NCBI GenBank assembly: GCA_017853315.1 | Contig: JAFMJW010000007.1 | Coordinates: 1-40,933, forward strand | Length of the DNA stretch: 40,933 nt | From: Alphaproteobacteria bacterium | GTDB lineage: Bacteria > Desulfobacterota > Binatia > UBA12015 | Reading direction: 5' to 3' | Shown: positions 28,468 through 40,680 of the stretch, one piece after another | Numbering within the stretch: the stretch's first letter is position 1 | Layout of the letters: each line of letters starts with the position of its first letter | Made by a program: the position numbers and the translations under genes | Notes under the pieces: model-generated | The model's database searches: none | Told to the model about the DNA's origin: nothing | What the model saw: the letters and a program-made list of their open reading frames with translations, nothing else

Positions 28468-29126
28468 CTCCGGGAATCAAGCCCGATTCGATCCCTTCCG
28501 AGGAGCGCACGCCCGAGTTCGAGGAGATCCTCGCCGGGCGCGACGCGATCGTGCTCGACGCGGATCTCCTCGCCGACGCTCCGGCCGGGGCCGCGCGTGC
28601 CACGCCGAGCCTCGAGGGCGCGAGCGTCGAGGAGATGGAGGCGGGGCTCGGGCGGAACGCGATCCGGTCCGGCGAAGACCCGGACGACCCGTCCCTCCCG
28701 GGACGCTACGTCCCCGAGAACGAGGCGATCTCGATCCGCGTGAAGCGGATGCCGGTCGCCCACCGGATCAAGCTCGCGCTCGCCGGCGGGCACGAGGCGC
28801 GTGTGGTGCTCGGCCGCGACCCGGTCCGCCTCGTGCAGCGCTGCGTGCTGATGAACCCGCGCATCACGCTGGAGGAGGTGCTGGCGATGGCGAAGAACCG
28901 CAGCATCCACGGCAGCCTCCTGCGCCAGGTGGCCGACCAGCGCGACTGGGTCCGGCAGTACTCGATCCGGCTCGCGCTCGTGACGAACCCGAAGACGCCG
29001 CTGCAGATTTCGCTGAAGCTCATGCCCGGCCTGCACGAGCGCGAGGTCCGAGCGCTCGCGAAGAGCCGCAACGTGTCGAGCGTGATCCAGGCCCAGGCGC
29101 GCCGGATGGTCCTGCGCAAGAACTGA
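28464..29126 (+). CDS. Unrecognised helical-repeat protein after coaX
   Basis: A 220-residue protein that I cannot assign to a named family. The first 80 residues are acidic and probably flexible. Residues 85-220 are basic and helical, with repeats of the form 'MNPRITLEEVLAMAKNRSI' and 'TNPKTPLQISLKLMPGL' ending in 'ALAKSRNV', reminiscent of leucine-rich-repeat-variant or HEAT-like helices in which 'NPxTP' starts each unit. There is no signal peptide or membrane span. It begins at the GTG overlapping the coaX stop (GTGA), so it is translationally coupled to CoA synthesis. RNA or protein binding is a guess from charge and repeats. Confidence 0.75.
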   Translation: MTPGIKPDSIPSEERTPEFEEILAGRDAIVLDADLLADAPAGAARATPSLEGASVEEMEAGLGRNAIRSGEDPDDPSLPGRYVPENEAISIRVKRMPVAHRIKLALAGGHEARVVLGRDPVRLVQRCVLMNPRITLEEVLAMAKNRSIHGSLLRQVADQRDWVRQYSIRLALVTNPKTPLQISLKLMPGLHEREVRALAKSRNVSSVIQAQARRMVLRKN

Positions 29127-29149
29127 GGCTGGCCCGGGGGCGGGCTCAG
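29123..29149. terminator. Hairpin between convergent genes at 29.1 kb
   Basis: CTGAG and CTCAG arms flank an inner GCCCG-GGGG-CGGGC hairpin. The 5' arm contains the stop of the helical-repeat gene and the 3' arm runs into the complement of the lipoprotein stop. No T-tract. Confidence 0.4.
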
Positions 29150-29688
29150 GGCGTCGGCTGCGGTGCCGGGGTCGGCGTGGGCGCTCGGCCCACGGTGATC
29201 GTCGCGGTCGCGGTCTGGATCGGGAAGTCGACCACGGCGTTGGTCACGGAGACCTGCTCTCCCGAGCCGACACCGACGAGCTTCCGGTTCGGATCCGAGA
29301 GGCGGGCGAGCGGGTCGCCCGGGTCGATCTGGCCGTTCTGGTCCTCGTCGATCCAGAAGAAGATCGTCTCCGAGCCCGGCTCGACGCCGCTCCGGGCGAA
29401 GGTGAAGCTCGAGGTGACCTGCGCGAGGAAGCTCTTCGGGCAGGCGCTCGCGTCGTCTCCCTCGGGCAGGCCGACGCAGACGATCACGGTCACGGTGGTG
29501 GGATCGCTCACCAGCGTGGTGAAGCGGCTCACGTTCCCGGACACGGAGACGGTGTAGGACGGCGTCGGGGACGTGTCGGGGTCGCAGTTCCCGGAGAGGC
29601 AGATGTCGTCGCCGCCGCAGGCCGCGATCGCGGCGGCGACCAGCGCCGAGCCGGCGAGCGAGACGAGGAGGGCGGCGATCCGCGACAT
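29146..29688 (-). CDS. Predicted lipoprotein with one EF-hand-like loop
   Basis: The 180-residue protein has a signal peptide ending in lipobox AIAA-C24, a Cys/Asp-rich linker (C30, C35), a beta-rich domain and a Pro/Thr tail. Residues 114-125 read [12 protein letters not shown], which fits a calcium-binding EF-hand or dockerin-like loop except for Asp in place of Glu at the last position. Another Cys pair, C71 and C83, may form a disulfide. I do not recognise the family. The gene is divergent from icd with a 166-base gap holding the icd promoter. Confidence 0.7.
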   Translation of the reverse strand: MSRIAALLVSLAGSALVAAAIAACGGDDICLSGNCDPDTSPTPSYTVSVSGNVSRFTTLVSDPTTVTVIVCVGLPEGDDASACPKSFLAQVTSSFTFARSGVEPGSETIFFWIDEDQNGQIDPGDPLARLSDPNRKLVGVGSGEQVSVTNAVVDFPIQTATATITVGRAPTPTPAPQPTP

Positions 29689-29756
29689 CGCGGAGGACCC
29701 TAGGCCCGCGCCGGACGCGCGTCAAACCGCCTTCGCGGCACGCGAGCCCCGCGAAG

Positions 29757-29786
29757 TTGGCGCCGGAACGGCGCGAGCGCTAGACG
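29757..29786 (+). promoter_or_regulatory. Candidate promoter of the icd operon
   Basis: TTGGCG (29757-29762), 18-base spacer, TAGACG (29781-29786), giving a leader of about 60 bases. Unlike the leaderless set, the gene has a ribosome site. Confidence 0.35.
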
Positions 29787-29854
29787 CTTCGCGGCGCCGG
29801 GGCACCCGTTCCGGCCGCCTCGTACCCGGGCCGAGGAAATCGAGGGAGTCTTCG

Positions 29855-32210
<2,356 letters not shown>

Positions 32211-32222
32211 GGAAGACGGGCG

Positions 32223-33107
32223 GTGGCCCGACCGCGCCCGCGCTGGTCGGCGGCCGTCGACTTCGGCGGCACGCTGACCGACGTGATCCTGCGCCCCTCG
32301 CCCGACGACGGGTGCGGGGACCGCCTTTCGTCGCTCCTCTCGGAGGGGCCGGCCGACCCGTCGCGCCTCGACGCGGCGCTCGCCGGGGCGCTCGCCCGCC
32401 ACGGCGTCCTGCCGGGCGACCTCGACGTGGTCGCGGCGACCGGCGGGCGCTCGTTCGCGCTGCCGGATCGCTGGCGCGGACGTCCGCTCCGGCGGGTCGC
32501 CGAGACCCGCGCGATCGCGCGTGGCGGGCTGGTCTCGGGTGCGGCGGCCCCGGCACTGGTGGCGAGCCTCGGCACCGGGACCGCGCTGGTCCTCGCCCGC
32601 GAGGAGGAAGATCCGATCCACCTGGTCGGCAGCGGGATCGGGGGCGGCACGCTGCTCGGGCTGTCGCGACTCCTGCTCGGCACGACCGACGTCGGCGAGA
32701 TCGACGCGCTCGCGCGGGAGGGGGACCCCGGCGCGTGCGACCTCCAGGTGCGCGACATCCTGGGTGGCGGGATCGGCTCGGTCCCGGCCGAGGCGACCGC
32801 GGCCCACTTCGGACGACTGGGGCGAGAGCCCGGGGGCGGGGCGGCCGGGCGGGCCGACGTCGCCGCCGCGTTGGTGAACCTCGTCGCGCAGTCGATCCTG
32901 CGCCTGGCCTTCGAGGCGGCGCTCCACCACCGTGTCCGCTCGATCCTGCTCGCCGGACACCTCCTCGACGTCGCGGAATTCCGCGCGGCCGTCCTGCGGA
33001 TCCCCTCGCTCGACCCCGGGTTCGTCCGGTTCGCGCCCGACCCCGGGCACGCGGTCGCCCGCGGAGCGCTCGAGGAGGCCTTGCGGGAATCCGCGGCCCG
33101 GGCGTGA
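32223..33107 (+). CDS. Type II (Fumble-like) pantothenate kinase
   Basis: The 294-residue protein resembles the CoaW/eukaryotic PanK family: phosphate-1 motif 'VDFGGTLTDVIL' (13-23), 'TGGRSFALP' then Glu94 in 'RVAETRAIARGG' at the catalytic-base position, 'SLGTGTALVL' (115-124), 'GSGIGGGTLLGL' (136-147) and 'DLQVRDILGGGIGSVPAEATAAHFG' (in adjoining pieces), matching the Staphylococcus aureus enzyme block by block. It would phosphorylate pantothenate. It starts with GTG 12 bases after mdh and precedes succinyl-CoA synthetase, whose substrate is CoA. A type III kinase is also present at 27667. An alternative is a related phosphatase-like or regulatory ASKHA protein. Confidence 0.75.
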   Translation: MARPRPRWSAAVDFGGTLTDVILRPSPDDGCGDRLSSLLSEGPADPSRLDAALAGALARHGVLPGDLDVVAATGGRSFALPDRWRGRPLRRVAETRAIARGGLVSGAAAPALVASLGTGTALVLAREEEDPIHLVGSGIGGGTLLGLSRLLLGTTDVGEIDALAREGDPGACDLQVRDILGGGIGSVPAEATAAHFGRLGREPGGGAAGRADVAAALVNLVAQSILRLAFEAALHHRVRSILLAGHLLDVAEFRAAVLRIPSLDPGFVRFAPDPGHAVARGALEEALRESAARA

Positions 33108-33201
33108 GCTGCCTGACGGGAAGCCCGAGGCGTGGCGACCACGGCGTCGGTCTGTTTAACGAGTCCGGTTTGATCGCGTCCGGACCGGAGGGAAGGGATC
33201 G

Positions 33202-34368
33202 ATGAACATTCACGAATACCAGGCGAAGGAGATCCTCCGCCGTCACGGGGTCGCGACGCTGCGCAACATCGTCGCGAGTTCGCCCGACGAGGCCAAGGCC
33301 GCCGCGCAGGAGCTCGGCGGCAACGGTCCGTGGGTGGTGAAGGCCCAGATCCACGCCGGCGGTCGCGGCAAGGGCGGCGGCGTGAAGCTGGTGAAGACCC
33401 CGCAGGAGGCGCACGACTTCGCGAAGGCGATCATCGGCAAGCCCCTGGTCACCCATCAGACGGGTCCGGGCGGCCGCATCGTCCACCGGGTGCTGGTCGA
33501 GGAGGGCTGCGCGATCGACCGCGAGCTCTACCTCGGCATGGTGCTCGACCGGGCGACGAGCCGCCTCGCCTTGATGGCGTCGGCCGAGGGCGGCGTCGAG
33601 ATCGAGGAGGTCGCGGCGAAGACCCCCGAGAAGATCTTCCGCGAGGCGATCGAGCCGGTGGTCGGACTCCAGGGCTTCCAGGCGCGCAAGCTCGGCGCGG
33701 CGCTCGGGCTCCCGGGCGGCTCGCTCGGGAAGTTCGCGAAGTTCGCGACCGGGCTCTACGAGGCCGTGCTCGCGACCGACGCCTCGCTGGTCGAGATCAA
33801 CCCGCTCGTGCTCACCAAGGGTGGCGACCTGGTCGCCCTCGACGCGAAGATGGGCTTCGACGACAACGCGCTCTTCCGCCACGCCGAAATCCGGGCCATG
33901 CGTGACCCCAACGAGGAAGATCCTCGCGAGGTGCAGGCCCAGGAATACGACCTCTCCTACATCGGTCTCGACGGCAACATCGGCTGCATGGTGAACGGCG
34001 CCGGGCTCGCGATGGCGACGATGGACATCGTCAAGGTCGCGGGCGGGTCGCCCGCGAACTTCCTCGACGTCGGCGGCGGCGCGAGCGAGGAGAAGGTCGC
34101 CGCGGCGCTGCGCATCATCCTCGCCGACAAGAACGTGAAGGCCGTCTTCATCAACATCTTCGGCGGCATCATGCGCTGCGACGTGCTCGCGTCGGGCGTG
34201 GTGGCGGCCGCGAAGCAGGTGAGTCTCTCGGTCCCGGTCGTCGTCCGCATGGAGGGCACGAACGTGGAGCAGGGCAAGAAGATCCTCGCGGACTCCGGCC
34301 TCGACGTGACGGCGGCCGTGGACATGGCCGACGGCGCGCGCAAGGCCGTCGCCGCGGCGAAGGGCTGA
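33202..34368 (+). CDS. sucC: Succinyl-CoA synthetase beta subunit
   Basis: The 388-residue ATP-grasp subunit binds nucleotide and closes the active site with SucD. It has '[16 protein letters not shown]', '[19 protein letters not shown]', '[32 protein letters not shown]' (adjoining segments) and '[17 protein letters not shown]'. Length equals the E. coli subunit. A good GGAGGGAAGG lies upstream, after a 94-base gap from the kinase gene that could hold another promoter. sucD begins nine bases after the stop. Confidence 0.97.
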   Translation: MNIHEYQAKEILRRHGVATLRNIVASSPDEAKAAAQELGGNGPWVVKAQIHAGGRGKGGGVKLVKTPQEAHDFAKAIIGKPLVTHQTGPGGRIVHRVLVEEGCAIDRELYLGMVLDRATSRLALMASAEGGVEIEEVAAKTPEKIFREAIEPVVGLQGFQARKLGAALGLPGGSLGKFAKFATGLYEAVLATDASLVEINPLVLTKGGDLVALDAKMGFDDNALFRHAEIRAMRDPNEEDPREVQAQEYDLSYIGLDGNIGCMVNGAGLAMATMDIVKVAGGSPANFLDVGGGASEEKVAAALRIILADKNVKAVFINIFGGIMRCDVLASGVVAAAKQVSLSVPVVVRMEGTNVEQGKKILADSGLDVTAAVDMADGARKAVAAAKG

Positions 34369-34377
34369 GGTGGCGCC

Positions 34378-35250
34378 ATGAGCATCCTGGTCGGCAAGGG
34401 CACCAAGGTCGTCACGCAGGGCATCACCGGCGCGACGGGTCAGTTCCACACGCGCACCTGCAAGGAGTACGGCACGCAGATGGTGGCCGGCGTCACGCCG
34501 GGCAAGGGCGGCACCGACTTCGAGGGCATCCCGATCTTCGACACGGTCGGCGAGGCCCGGGCGAAGACCGGCTGCGACGCGAGCGTGATCTACGTCCCGC
34601 CGCCCTTCGCGGCCGACGCGATCATGGAGGCCGCGGACGCGGGCGTCGAGCTCGTCATCTGCATCACCGAGGGCATCCCGATCCTCGACATGGTGAAGGT
34701 GAAGCGCTACCTCGCCGGCCGCCGAACGCGCCTCGTCGGGCCGAATTGCCCGGGCGTCATCACGCCGGGCGAGTGCAAGATCGGCATCATGCCCGGCTAC
34801 ATCCACAAGCCCGGCAAGATCGGCGTCGTCTCGCGCAGCGGCACGCTCACCTACGAGGCGGTCCACCAGTTGACCGGCCTCGGCATCGGCCAGTCGACCT
34901 GCGTCGGCATCGGCGGCGATCCCGTGAACGGCACGAGTTTCCTGGACGTCCTCGAACTCTTCAACGCCGACCCCGGTACGGAAGGCGTGATCCTGATCGG
35001 CGAGATCGGCGGGAGCGCCGAGGAAGAGGCGGCGGACTACATCCGGCGCGAGATGAAGAAGCCGGTCGCCGGCTTCATCGCCGGACAGACCGCGCCCAAG
35101 GGCAAGCGGATGGGCCATGCCGGCGCGATCATCGCGGGCGGCAAGGGCACCGCGGCGGACAAGATCGAGGCGCTGAAGGCGGCCGGCGTGAAGGTCGCCG
35201 CGAGCCCGGCGGACCTCGGGACCACGATGCGCGACGCGCTCGCGCGCTGA
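34378..35250 (+). CDS. sucD: Succinyl-CoA synthetase alpha subunit
   Basis: The 290-residue subunit carries the CoA-binding Rossmann domain ('[12 protein letters not shown]', 'GVTPGKGG', '[10 protein letters not shown]', '[10 protein letters not shown]') and the phosphorylated catalytic H247 in '[16 protein letters not shown]'. With SucC it converts succinyl-CoA to succinate with ATP or GTP formation. Spacing of nine bases from sucC and 14 to ndk shows one transcript. Confidence 0.97.
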   Translation: MSILVGKGTKVVTQGITGATGQFHTRTCKEYGTQMVAGVTPGKGGTDFEGIPIFDTVGEARAKTGCDASVIYVPPPFAADAIMEAADAGVELVICITEGIPILDMVKVKRYLAGRRTRLVGPNCPGVITPGECKIGIMPGYIHKPGKIGVVSRSGTLTYEAVHQLTGLGIGQSTCVGIGGDPVNGTSFLDVLELFNADPGTEGVILIGEIGGSAEEEAADYIRREMKKPVAGFIAGQTAPKGKRMGHAGAIIAGGKGTAADKIEALKAAGVKVAASPADLGTTMRDALAR

Positions 35251-35264
35251 GGAGCGACACCGAC

Positions 35265-35696
35265 ATGCAGCAGAGAACCCTTTCCATCGTCAAGCCCGAC
35301 GCGGTCGCGAAGCACGGCATCGGACCGATCCTGGCCCGCATCGAGAAGGGTGGGCTTCGGATCGTGGCGGGCCGCCTTCTGCGCCTCTCGCGCGGGGAGG
35401 CCGAGGCCTTCTACGCGGTGCACTCGGCGCGCCCGTTCTTCGGCAGCCTGTGCGACTTCATGAGCTCGGGCCCGGTCTTCGTGTCGGTGCTCGAGGGCGA
35501 GAACGCGATCGTGCGCTACCGCGAGGTACTCGGCGCGACCGACCCGGCCAAGGCCGACGCCGGCACGGTGCGCAAGGACTTCGGCACCGACGTCGAGCGC
35601 AACGCGGCGCACGGCTCCGACGCTCCCGAGACGGCGGCGCAGGAGATCGGCTTCTTCTTCTCCGCGCGCGAACTCGCCGGGCTCGGCGTCCGCTGA
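35265..35696 (+). CDS. ndk: Nucleoside-diphosphate kinase
   Basis: The 143-residue protein has '[18 protein letters not shown]' with the NDP-binding Lys, and the active-site His116 in '[20 protein letters not shown]'. Ndk equalises NTP pools; behind sucCD it can pass the terminal phosphate of GTP or ATP made by succinyl-CoA synthetase to other nucleotides, a pairing seen in many genomes. GAGGAG lies about ten bases before ATG 35265. A two-tier hairpin follows the stop. Confidence 0.97.
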   Translation: MQQRTLSIVKPDAVAKHGIGPILARIEKGGLRIVAGRLLRLSRGEAEAFYAVHSARPFFGSLCDFMSSGPVFVSVLEGENAIVRYREVLGATDPAKADAGTVRKDFGTDVERNAAHGSDAPETAAQEIGFFFSARELAGLGVR

Positions 35697-35702
35697 CGCT
35701 CG

Positions 35703-35739
35703 CCGGTCCGGTGCCCGCCGCGGGCGCGCGCCGGACCGG
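35703..35739. terminator. Two-tier hairpin at the end of the icd-ndk operon
   Basis: Outer arms CCGGTCCGG and CCGGACCGG pair perfectly around an inner GCCCG-CCG-CGGGC stem, seven bases after the ndk stop. A 16-base palindrome GCCGCGCCGGCGCGGC follows at 35768-35783 before the end of the converging peptidase gene. Neither has a T-tract. Confidence 0.55.
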
Positions 35740-35802
35740 GGCACCCTGCGGCCCGGGTGGCCCGGTCGCCGCGCCGGCGCGGCGCGGACAGGTCGATCCG
35801 GC

Positions 35803-36651
<849 letters not shown>

Positions 36652-36752
36652 CGGTTGCTCCTCGCCGACGCCGAACCCGTCGGGCCCCCCCCGGGAGCGC
36701 GCCGGCCGCCTGCCGTCGGTGATCCGGTTCGACCCCGGTGTTACAGGGAATC

Positions 36753-37856
36753 ATGATCGCGGTCCACGGGCTCACTCCTGCCGTGCTCGGTCCGGTCCTC
36801 GAACGGCTCGGCGCTCCGCCGTGGCGCGCCGCGCAGGTGCTCGACTGGGTCTACCGCCGGGAAACGGCCGACCCCGGGTCCATGGCGACGCTCCCGGCCG
36901 CGCTGCGGCAGTCGCTCGCGGACGAGCTGGCCGGCCCCGCGGTCGAGGTCGCGGTCCGGTCGGTCTCGGGCGACGGAACGCGCAAGCTCGCGGTGCGCCT
37001 CGCCGACGGGGAGCTGGTCGAGAGCGTCCTCATCCCCGACCGGCACCGGCTCACGCTCTGCATCTCCTCGCAGGTGGGCTGCGCGATGGGGTGCCGGTTC
37101 TGCGCCACCGCTCGCCTCGGGCTGCGCCGCCACCTCCGGGTCGAGGAGATCGTGGGGCAGGTGCAGCTCGCCCGGGCTGAGGTCGGCCGGGAGCCCTTCT
37201 CGGCGCCGGGGCTCACGAACCTCGTCTTCATGGGCATGGGCGAGCCGCTCCACAACCTCGACGCGCTCGTGCCGGCGCTCGAGATCCTCTCGGCGCCGTG
37301 GGGCCTCGGCATCTCGCCGCGTCGGATCACGGTCTCGACCGTGGGCCTCGTGCCGCAGATGCACGAGCTGCTCGACCGCACCGGCGTGAACCTCGCGGTG
37401 TCCCTCACCGCGACGACCGACGAGGTCCGTCGCGACCTGATGCCGATCGACCGGAGGTGGGATCTCTCGGACCTGCTCGGGGCCTGCCGCGCCCTGCCGT
37501 TGCCGCGCCGACGCCGGATCACCTTCGAGTACGTGATGCTCTCCGGCGTGAACGACTCGGACGAGGACGCCCGCCGCCTCGTCTCCCTCCTCCACGGCAT
37601 CCGCTCGAAGGTGAACCTGATCTTCTTCAACCCGTTCCCCGGAGCGCCGTTCGCGCCGAGCCCGCGCGCACGCGTGGAGTCGTTCCAGCGCCTGCTGCTC
37701 GACCGGGGCGTGAACGCCACGGTGCGCGAGAGCCGCGGCTCGGACGTCGCGGCGGCCTGCGGGCAGCTGGCGGCGCAGGGGAGGGCGGCGGAGGGGGCGC
37801 GCGCGGGCGGCGGCGCGGAGACGGCGCCGCCGGCAAACGAGCAGCGAGCCTCCTGA
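36753..37856 (+). CDS. rlmN: 23S rRNA/tRNA (adenine-C2) methyltransferase RlmN
   Basis: A radical-SAM enzyme of 367 residues that methylates C2 of A2503 in 23S rRNA and A37 in some tRNAs. The cluster cysteines are C110, C114 and C117 ('CAMGCRFC'); C103 precedes them as in E. coli, where both C118 and the C-terminal cysteine take part in catalysis. The matching C-terminal block 'RGSDVAAACGQLA' is present. A variable Ala/Gly-rich tail follows. ATG 36753 follows AGGGA closely; GTG 36738 would add five residues. The start of the lipid kinase-like gene is two bases after its stop. Confidence 0.95.
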   Translation: MIAVHGLTPAVLGPVLERLGAPPWRAAQVLDWVYRRETADPGSMATLPAALRQSLADELAGPAVEVAVRSVSGDGTRKLAVRLADGELVESVLIPDRHRLTLCISSQVGCAMGCRFCATARLGLRRHLRVEEIVGQVQLARAEVGREPFSAPGLTNLVFMGMGEPLHNLDALVPALEILSAPWGLGISPRRITVSTVGLVPQMHELLDRTGVNLAVSLTATTDEVRRDLMPIDRRWDLSDLLGACRALPLPRRRRITFEYVMLSGVNDSDEDARRLVSLLHGIRSKVNLIFFNPFPGAPFAPSPRARVESFQRLLLDRGVNATVRESRGSDVAAACGQLAAQGRAAEGARAGGGAETAPPANEQRAS

Positions 37857-37858
37857 GC

Positions 37859-38794
37859 ATGGGCGGGATCGCGGTCATCCTGAACCCGCATGCGGGCGGG
37901 AACGTCGAGGAGTCCGCGCGGGCCGAGAAGCTCCGGCGCATCGTCGGTGACCAGGGCGAGGTCTTCGAGACGCAGGACCTCGACGAGCTCTCCGGCGCGA
38001 TCGGCCGGGCCCTGGAATCGCGTCCCGAGATCCTCGCGCTCTGCGGCGGCGACGGCAGCTACTTCCGGGCCTTCACGGCGATCGAGCGGCTGCTCGGCGA
38101 CGCGCCGTGGCCCGAGATCCTTCCGCTCCCCGCCGGCACGATCAACAACCTCGCGCACGCCGTGCAGTCGATGGCGCTGTCCCCCGAGCGGCTGCTCTCG
38201 CGGGTGGCCTTCGACCACGCGCGCGGGATCGCGCACGCGAAGGCCGAGGTCGACCTGTTCCGCGTCGGCCCGCACGACGTCGGCTACATCTTCGGGGCGG
38301 GCATGATCGTGAACTTCCTGCGGGCCTATTATGCGACCGAGCGCCCGTCGCCCGCTTCGGCCGCGCGGCTGATCGCGCGCCTGATCGGGTCGGCCGCGGT
38401 GCGGGGGCCGCTGCAGGCGAAGATCTTCCAGCCCTTCGAGGCCGACGTGGTCTGCGACGGGGAGCGGGTGCCGCACCGGGCCTTCCGCATGCTGATCGCG
38501 AGCAGCGTGCGCGCGATCGGGCTCGGCTTCGAGCCCTTCTACCTCGCCGGCCGCCATCCCGGGCACTTCCACGTGCTCGGCGGGCCTGCGCGGGCGACCA
38601 GGCTCATCCGCAGGCTGCCCCGGTTTCGCAAGGGCTTTCCGGCGAACGACCCGCAGCTCTACGACAACCTCGCCGGCGAGATGCAGGTCGAGTTCGCGCG
38701 CCCGTCCTGGTACACGGTGAACGGCGACCTGCTCGGTCCCGTCCGGCGCATCGAACTGCGGAGGCTGCGCCGGATCACGGTCGTGCGCGGCTAG
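37859..38794 (+). CDS. Diverged lipid-kinase-like (DAGK catalytic fold) protein
   Basis: The 311-residue protein has the diacylglycerol/sphingosine kinase fold: 'AVILNPHAGGN' at the N-terminus, 'LCGGDGSYFRAF' (62-72) and 'LPAGTINNLAHAV' (90-102), which match the canonical GGDGT and P-x-GT-x-N-D blocks but with Ser for Thr and Asn for Asp. A C-terminal beta domain follows, ending in the typical 'VNGDLLGPV' in place of 'DGE'. The substrate is probably a lipid or lipid-linked compound, but activity is uncertain given the substitutions. It begins two bases after rlmN. A hairpin follows the stop. Confidence 0.72.
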   Translation: MGGIAVILNPHAGGNVEESARAEKLRRIVGDQGEVFETQDLDELSGAIGRALESRPEILALCGGDGSYFRAFTAIERLLGDAPWPEILPLPAGTINNLAHAVQSMALSPERLLSRVAFDHARGIAHAKAEVDLFRVGPHDVGYIFGAGMIVNFLRAYYATERPSPASAARLIARLIGSAAVRGPLQAKIFQPFEADVVCDGERVPHRAFRMLIASSVRAIGLGFEPFYLAGRHPGHFHVLGGPARATRLIRRLPRFRKGFPANDPQLYDNLAGEMQVEFARPSWYTVNGDLLGPVRRIELRRLRRITVVRG

Positions 38795-38802
38795 GGCTCG
38801 CC

Positions 38803-38833
38803 CGGCCCCCGCCGTTGCCCGCGGCCGGGGCCG
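38803..38833. terminator. Hairpin after the lipid-kinase-like gene
   Basis: CGGCCCC (38803-38809) pairs with GGGGCCG (38827-38833) around a 17-base loop, eight bases after the stop and before the MTA phosphorylase start. No T-tract. Confidence 0.4.
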
Positions 38834-38851
38834 TGTGCCAAGGATTCCCCC

Positions 38852-39718
38852 GTGGACGACCGGAACACCCCCTCCCTCGGCGTGATCGGAGGCAGCGGCC
38901 TCTACGATTTCGCCGAGCTCACCGAGGTCGAGCGCAAGCGCGTCGAGACCCCGTTCGGCGACCCCTCCGACGAGATCGTCGTCGGCACGCTCTCCGGGCG
39001 GCGGGTCGCCTTCCTGCCGCGGCACGGGCGCGGGCACCGGATCCTGCCGGGAGAGCTCGACTTCCGCGCGAACGTCCACGCGCTGAAGCAGCTCGGGGTC
39101 GTCCAGCTCGTGTCGATCGGGGCGGTCGGCAGCCTGCGCGAGGAGATCGCGCCGGGGCACCTCGTCGTGCCCGACCAGTTCTTCGACCGCAGCTTCAACC
39201 GCGTGTCGACCTTCTTCGGCGACGGCGTGGTCGCGCACGTCCAGTTCGGCGAGCCGACCTGCGCGGGGCTCGCGGCCGCGGTGGCCGCCGCGGCGGAGAC
39301 GACCGGCGCGCCGGTCCATCGCGGGGGCACCTACGTCTGCATGCAGGGCCCGCACTTCTCGACGCGTGCCGAGTCGAACTTCTACCGTTCGATCGGCGGC
39401 TCGGTGATCGGCATGACGGCGCTGCAGGAGGCGAAGCTCGCCCGCGAGGCCGAGATGTGCTTCGCGTCGCTCGCGCTCTCGACCGACTACGACTGCTGGC
39501 ACGAGAGCGAGGCCGAGGTCGATGCGGCGGCGATCCTGCGCGTGCTCCACGAGAACGCGGACCGGGCGCGGGCGACCGTCGCGGCCGTCGCGGCCTCGCT
39601 GCCCGGCGGCGACTGCGCGTGCCGGCACGCCCTCGAGGGCGCGATCGTGACCGACCGGGCGACGATCCCCGAGGCGACGCGACGCCGGCTCTCCCTGGTC
39701 GCGGGCAAGTACCTGTGA
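38852..39718 (+). CDS. mtnP: S-methyl-5'-thioadenosine phosphorylase
   Basis: The 288-residue enzyme cleaves MTA to adenine and methylthioribose-1-phosphate. It has 'GVIGGSGLYDF' (10-20), 'FLPRHGRGH' (54-62), 'YVCMQGPHFSTRAES' (161-175) and 'TDYDCWHE' (211-218), whose Asp212 and Asp214 match the MTAP adenine-binding pair rather than purine nucleoside phosphorylase. It starts at GTG 38852, seven bases after AAGGA. The stop overlaps the GTG of the glycosyltransferase. No other salvage gene (MtnA, MtnB and so on) is in the window. Confidence 0.93.
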   Translation: MDDRNTPSLGVIGGSGLYDFAELTEVERKRVETPFGDPSDEIVVGTLSGRRVAFLPRHGRGHRILPGELDFRANVHALKQLGVVQLVSIGAVGSLREEIAPGHLVVPDQFFDRSFNRVSTFFGDGVVAHVQFGEPTCAGLAAAVAAAAETTGAPVHRGGTYVCMQGPHFSTRAESNFYRSIGGSVIGMTALQEAKLAREAEMCFASLALSTDYDCWHESEAEVDAAAILRVLHENADRARATVAAVAASLPGGDCACRHALEGAIVTDRATIPEATRRRLSLVAGKYL

Positions 39719-40674
39719 CCTCGGGGCACCCGGCTCCCGCGGTCTCGGTCGTGGTGCCGTTCTTCGAGGAGGAGGAGTCGGTTCCGCGCTTCTTCGAGGA
39801 ACTCCTGGGCGTGCTCGACCGGCACGGGATCGACGCCGAGGTCGTGGCGGTCGACGACGGGTCGGGGGACGCGACCTGGCAGCGGCTCGCGGAGGTGCGG
39901 ACGCGGGACCCGCGCGTGCGGGCGATCCGCTTCCGTCGCAACTTCGGCCAGACCGCGGCGCTCGCCGCCGGCTTCGAGGCGGCGCGCGGCGCCGCGATCG
40001 TGACGATGGACGGCGACCTCCAGAACGACCCGGCCGACATCCCCGCGCTGCTCGGCCGTCTCGACGAGGGATGGGACGTGGTGTCCGGCTGGCGCCACCA
40101 GCGACAGGACGACGCGCTCACCCGGATCCTCCCGTCCCGGATCGCGAACGGGATGATCTCGTGGGCGACCGACGTCCGGCTCCACGACTACGGGTGCGGG
40201 ATCAAGGCGTACCGCGCGGAGATCGCGAAGTCGCTGAATCTCTACGGCGAGATGCACCGCTTCCTGCCCGCGATCGCGGGCGACCAGGGCGCGCGCGTCA
40301 CGGAGATGCCCGTGAACCACCGGGCGCGCACGATGGGTCGCTCCAAGTACGGGCTCTCGCGCACCGTGCGCGTCATCCTCGACCTGATGACCGTCAAGTT
40401 CCTCTCGGACTACTCGACACGCCCGATCCAGGTGTTCGGGCTGCTCGGGCTCGGCGGAGCGGCGATCGGCCTCCTGATGCTGCTCGTGCTCGGGATCCAG
40501 CGCGTCTTCCTCGGCATCGACCTGGGCAACCGCCCGATCGTCCTGCTCGCGATCCTGCTCGTGGTGACCGGTCTCCAGTTCATCACCTTCGGGCTGCTGG
40601 GCGAGATGCTGGCCCGGACCTACCACGAGTCGCAGGGCAAGCCGGTCTACGTGGTGCGCGAGCGCCTCGGCTGA
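39715..40674 (+). CDS. Polyprenyl-phosphate-type family 2 glycosyltransferase
   Basis: The 319-residue protein has a GT2 domain (about 8-230) with 'VVVPFFEEEESVP', 'VVAVDDGSGDAT' and the metal-binding DGD at 99-101 ('VTMDGDLQNDP'), then two membrane helices at about 237-262 and 274-298. This is the architecture of DPM1/GtrB/ArnC-like enzymes that attach a sugar to polyprenyl phosphate. The donor sugar is unknown. The GTG overlaps the upstream stop (GTGA), and another glycosyltransferase follows after six bases, so this is the start of a glycan assembly block running out of the window. Confidence 0.9.
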   Translation: MTSGHPAPAVSVVVPFFEEEESVPRFFEELLGVLDRHGIDAEVVAVDDGSGDATWQRLAEVRTRDPRVRAIRFRRNFGQTAALAAGFEAARGAAIVTMDGDLQNDPADIPALLGRLDEGWDVVSGWRHQRQDDALTRILPSRIANGMISWATDVRLHDYGCGIKAYRAEIAKSLNLYGEMHRFLPAIAGDQGARVTEMPVNHRARTMGRSKYGLSRTVRVILDLMTVKFLSDYSTRPIQVFGLLGLGGAAIGLLMLLVLGIQRVFLGIDLGNRPIVLLAILLVVTGLQFITFGLLGEMLARTYHESQGKPVYVVRERLG

Positions 40675-40680
40675 GCGGCC

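Noticed and set aside
36851-39628. A 925-codon antisense frame over rlmN, the lipid-kinase-like gene and mtnP
   Set aside because: Same GC shadow effect; Arg/Asp/Val-rich composition and no motif.
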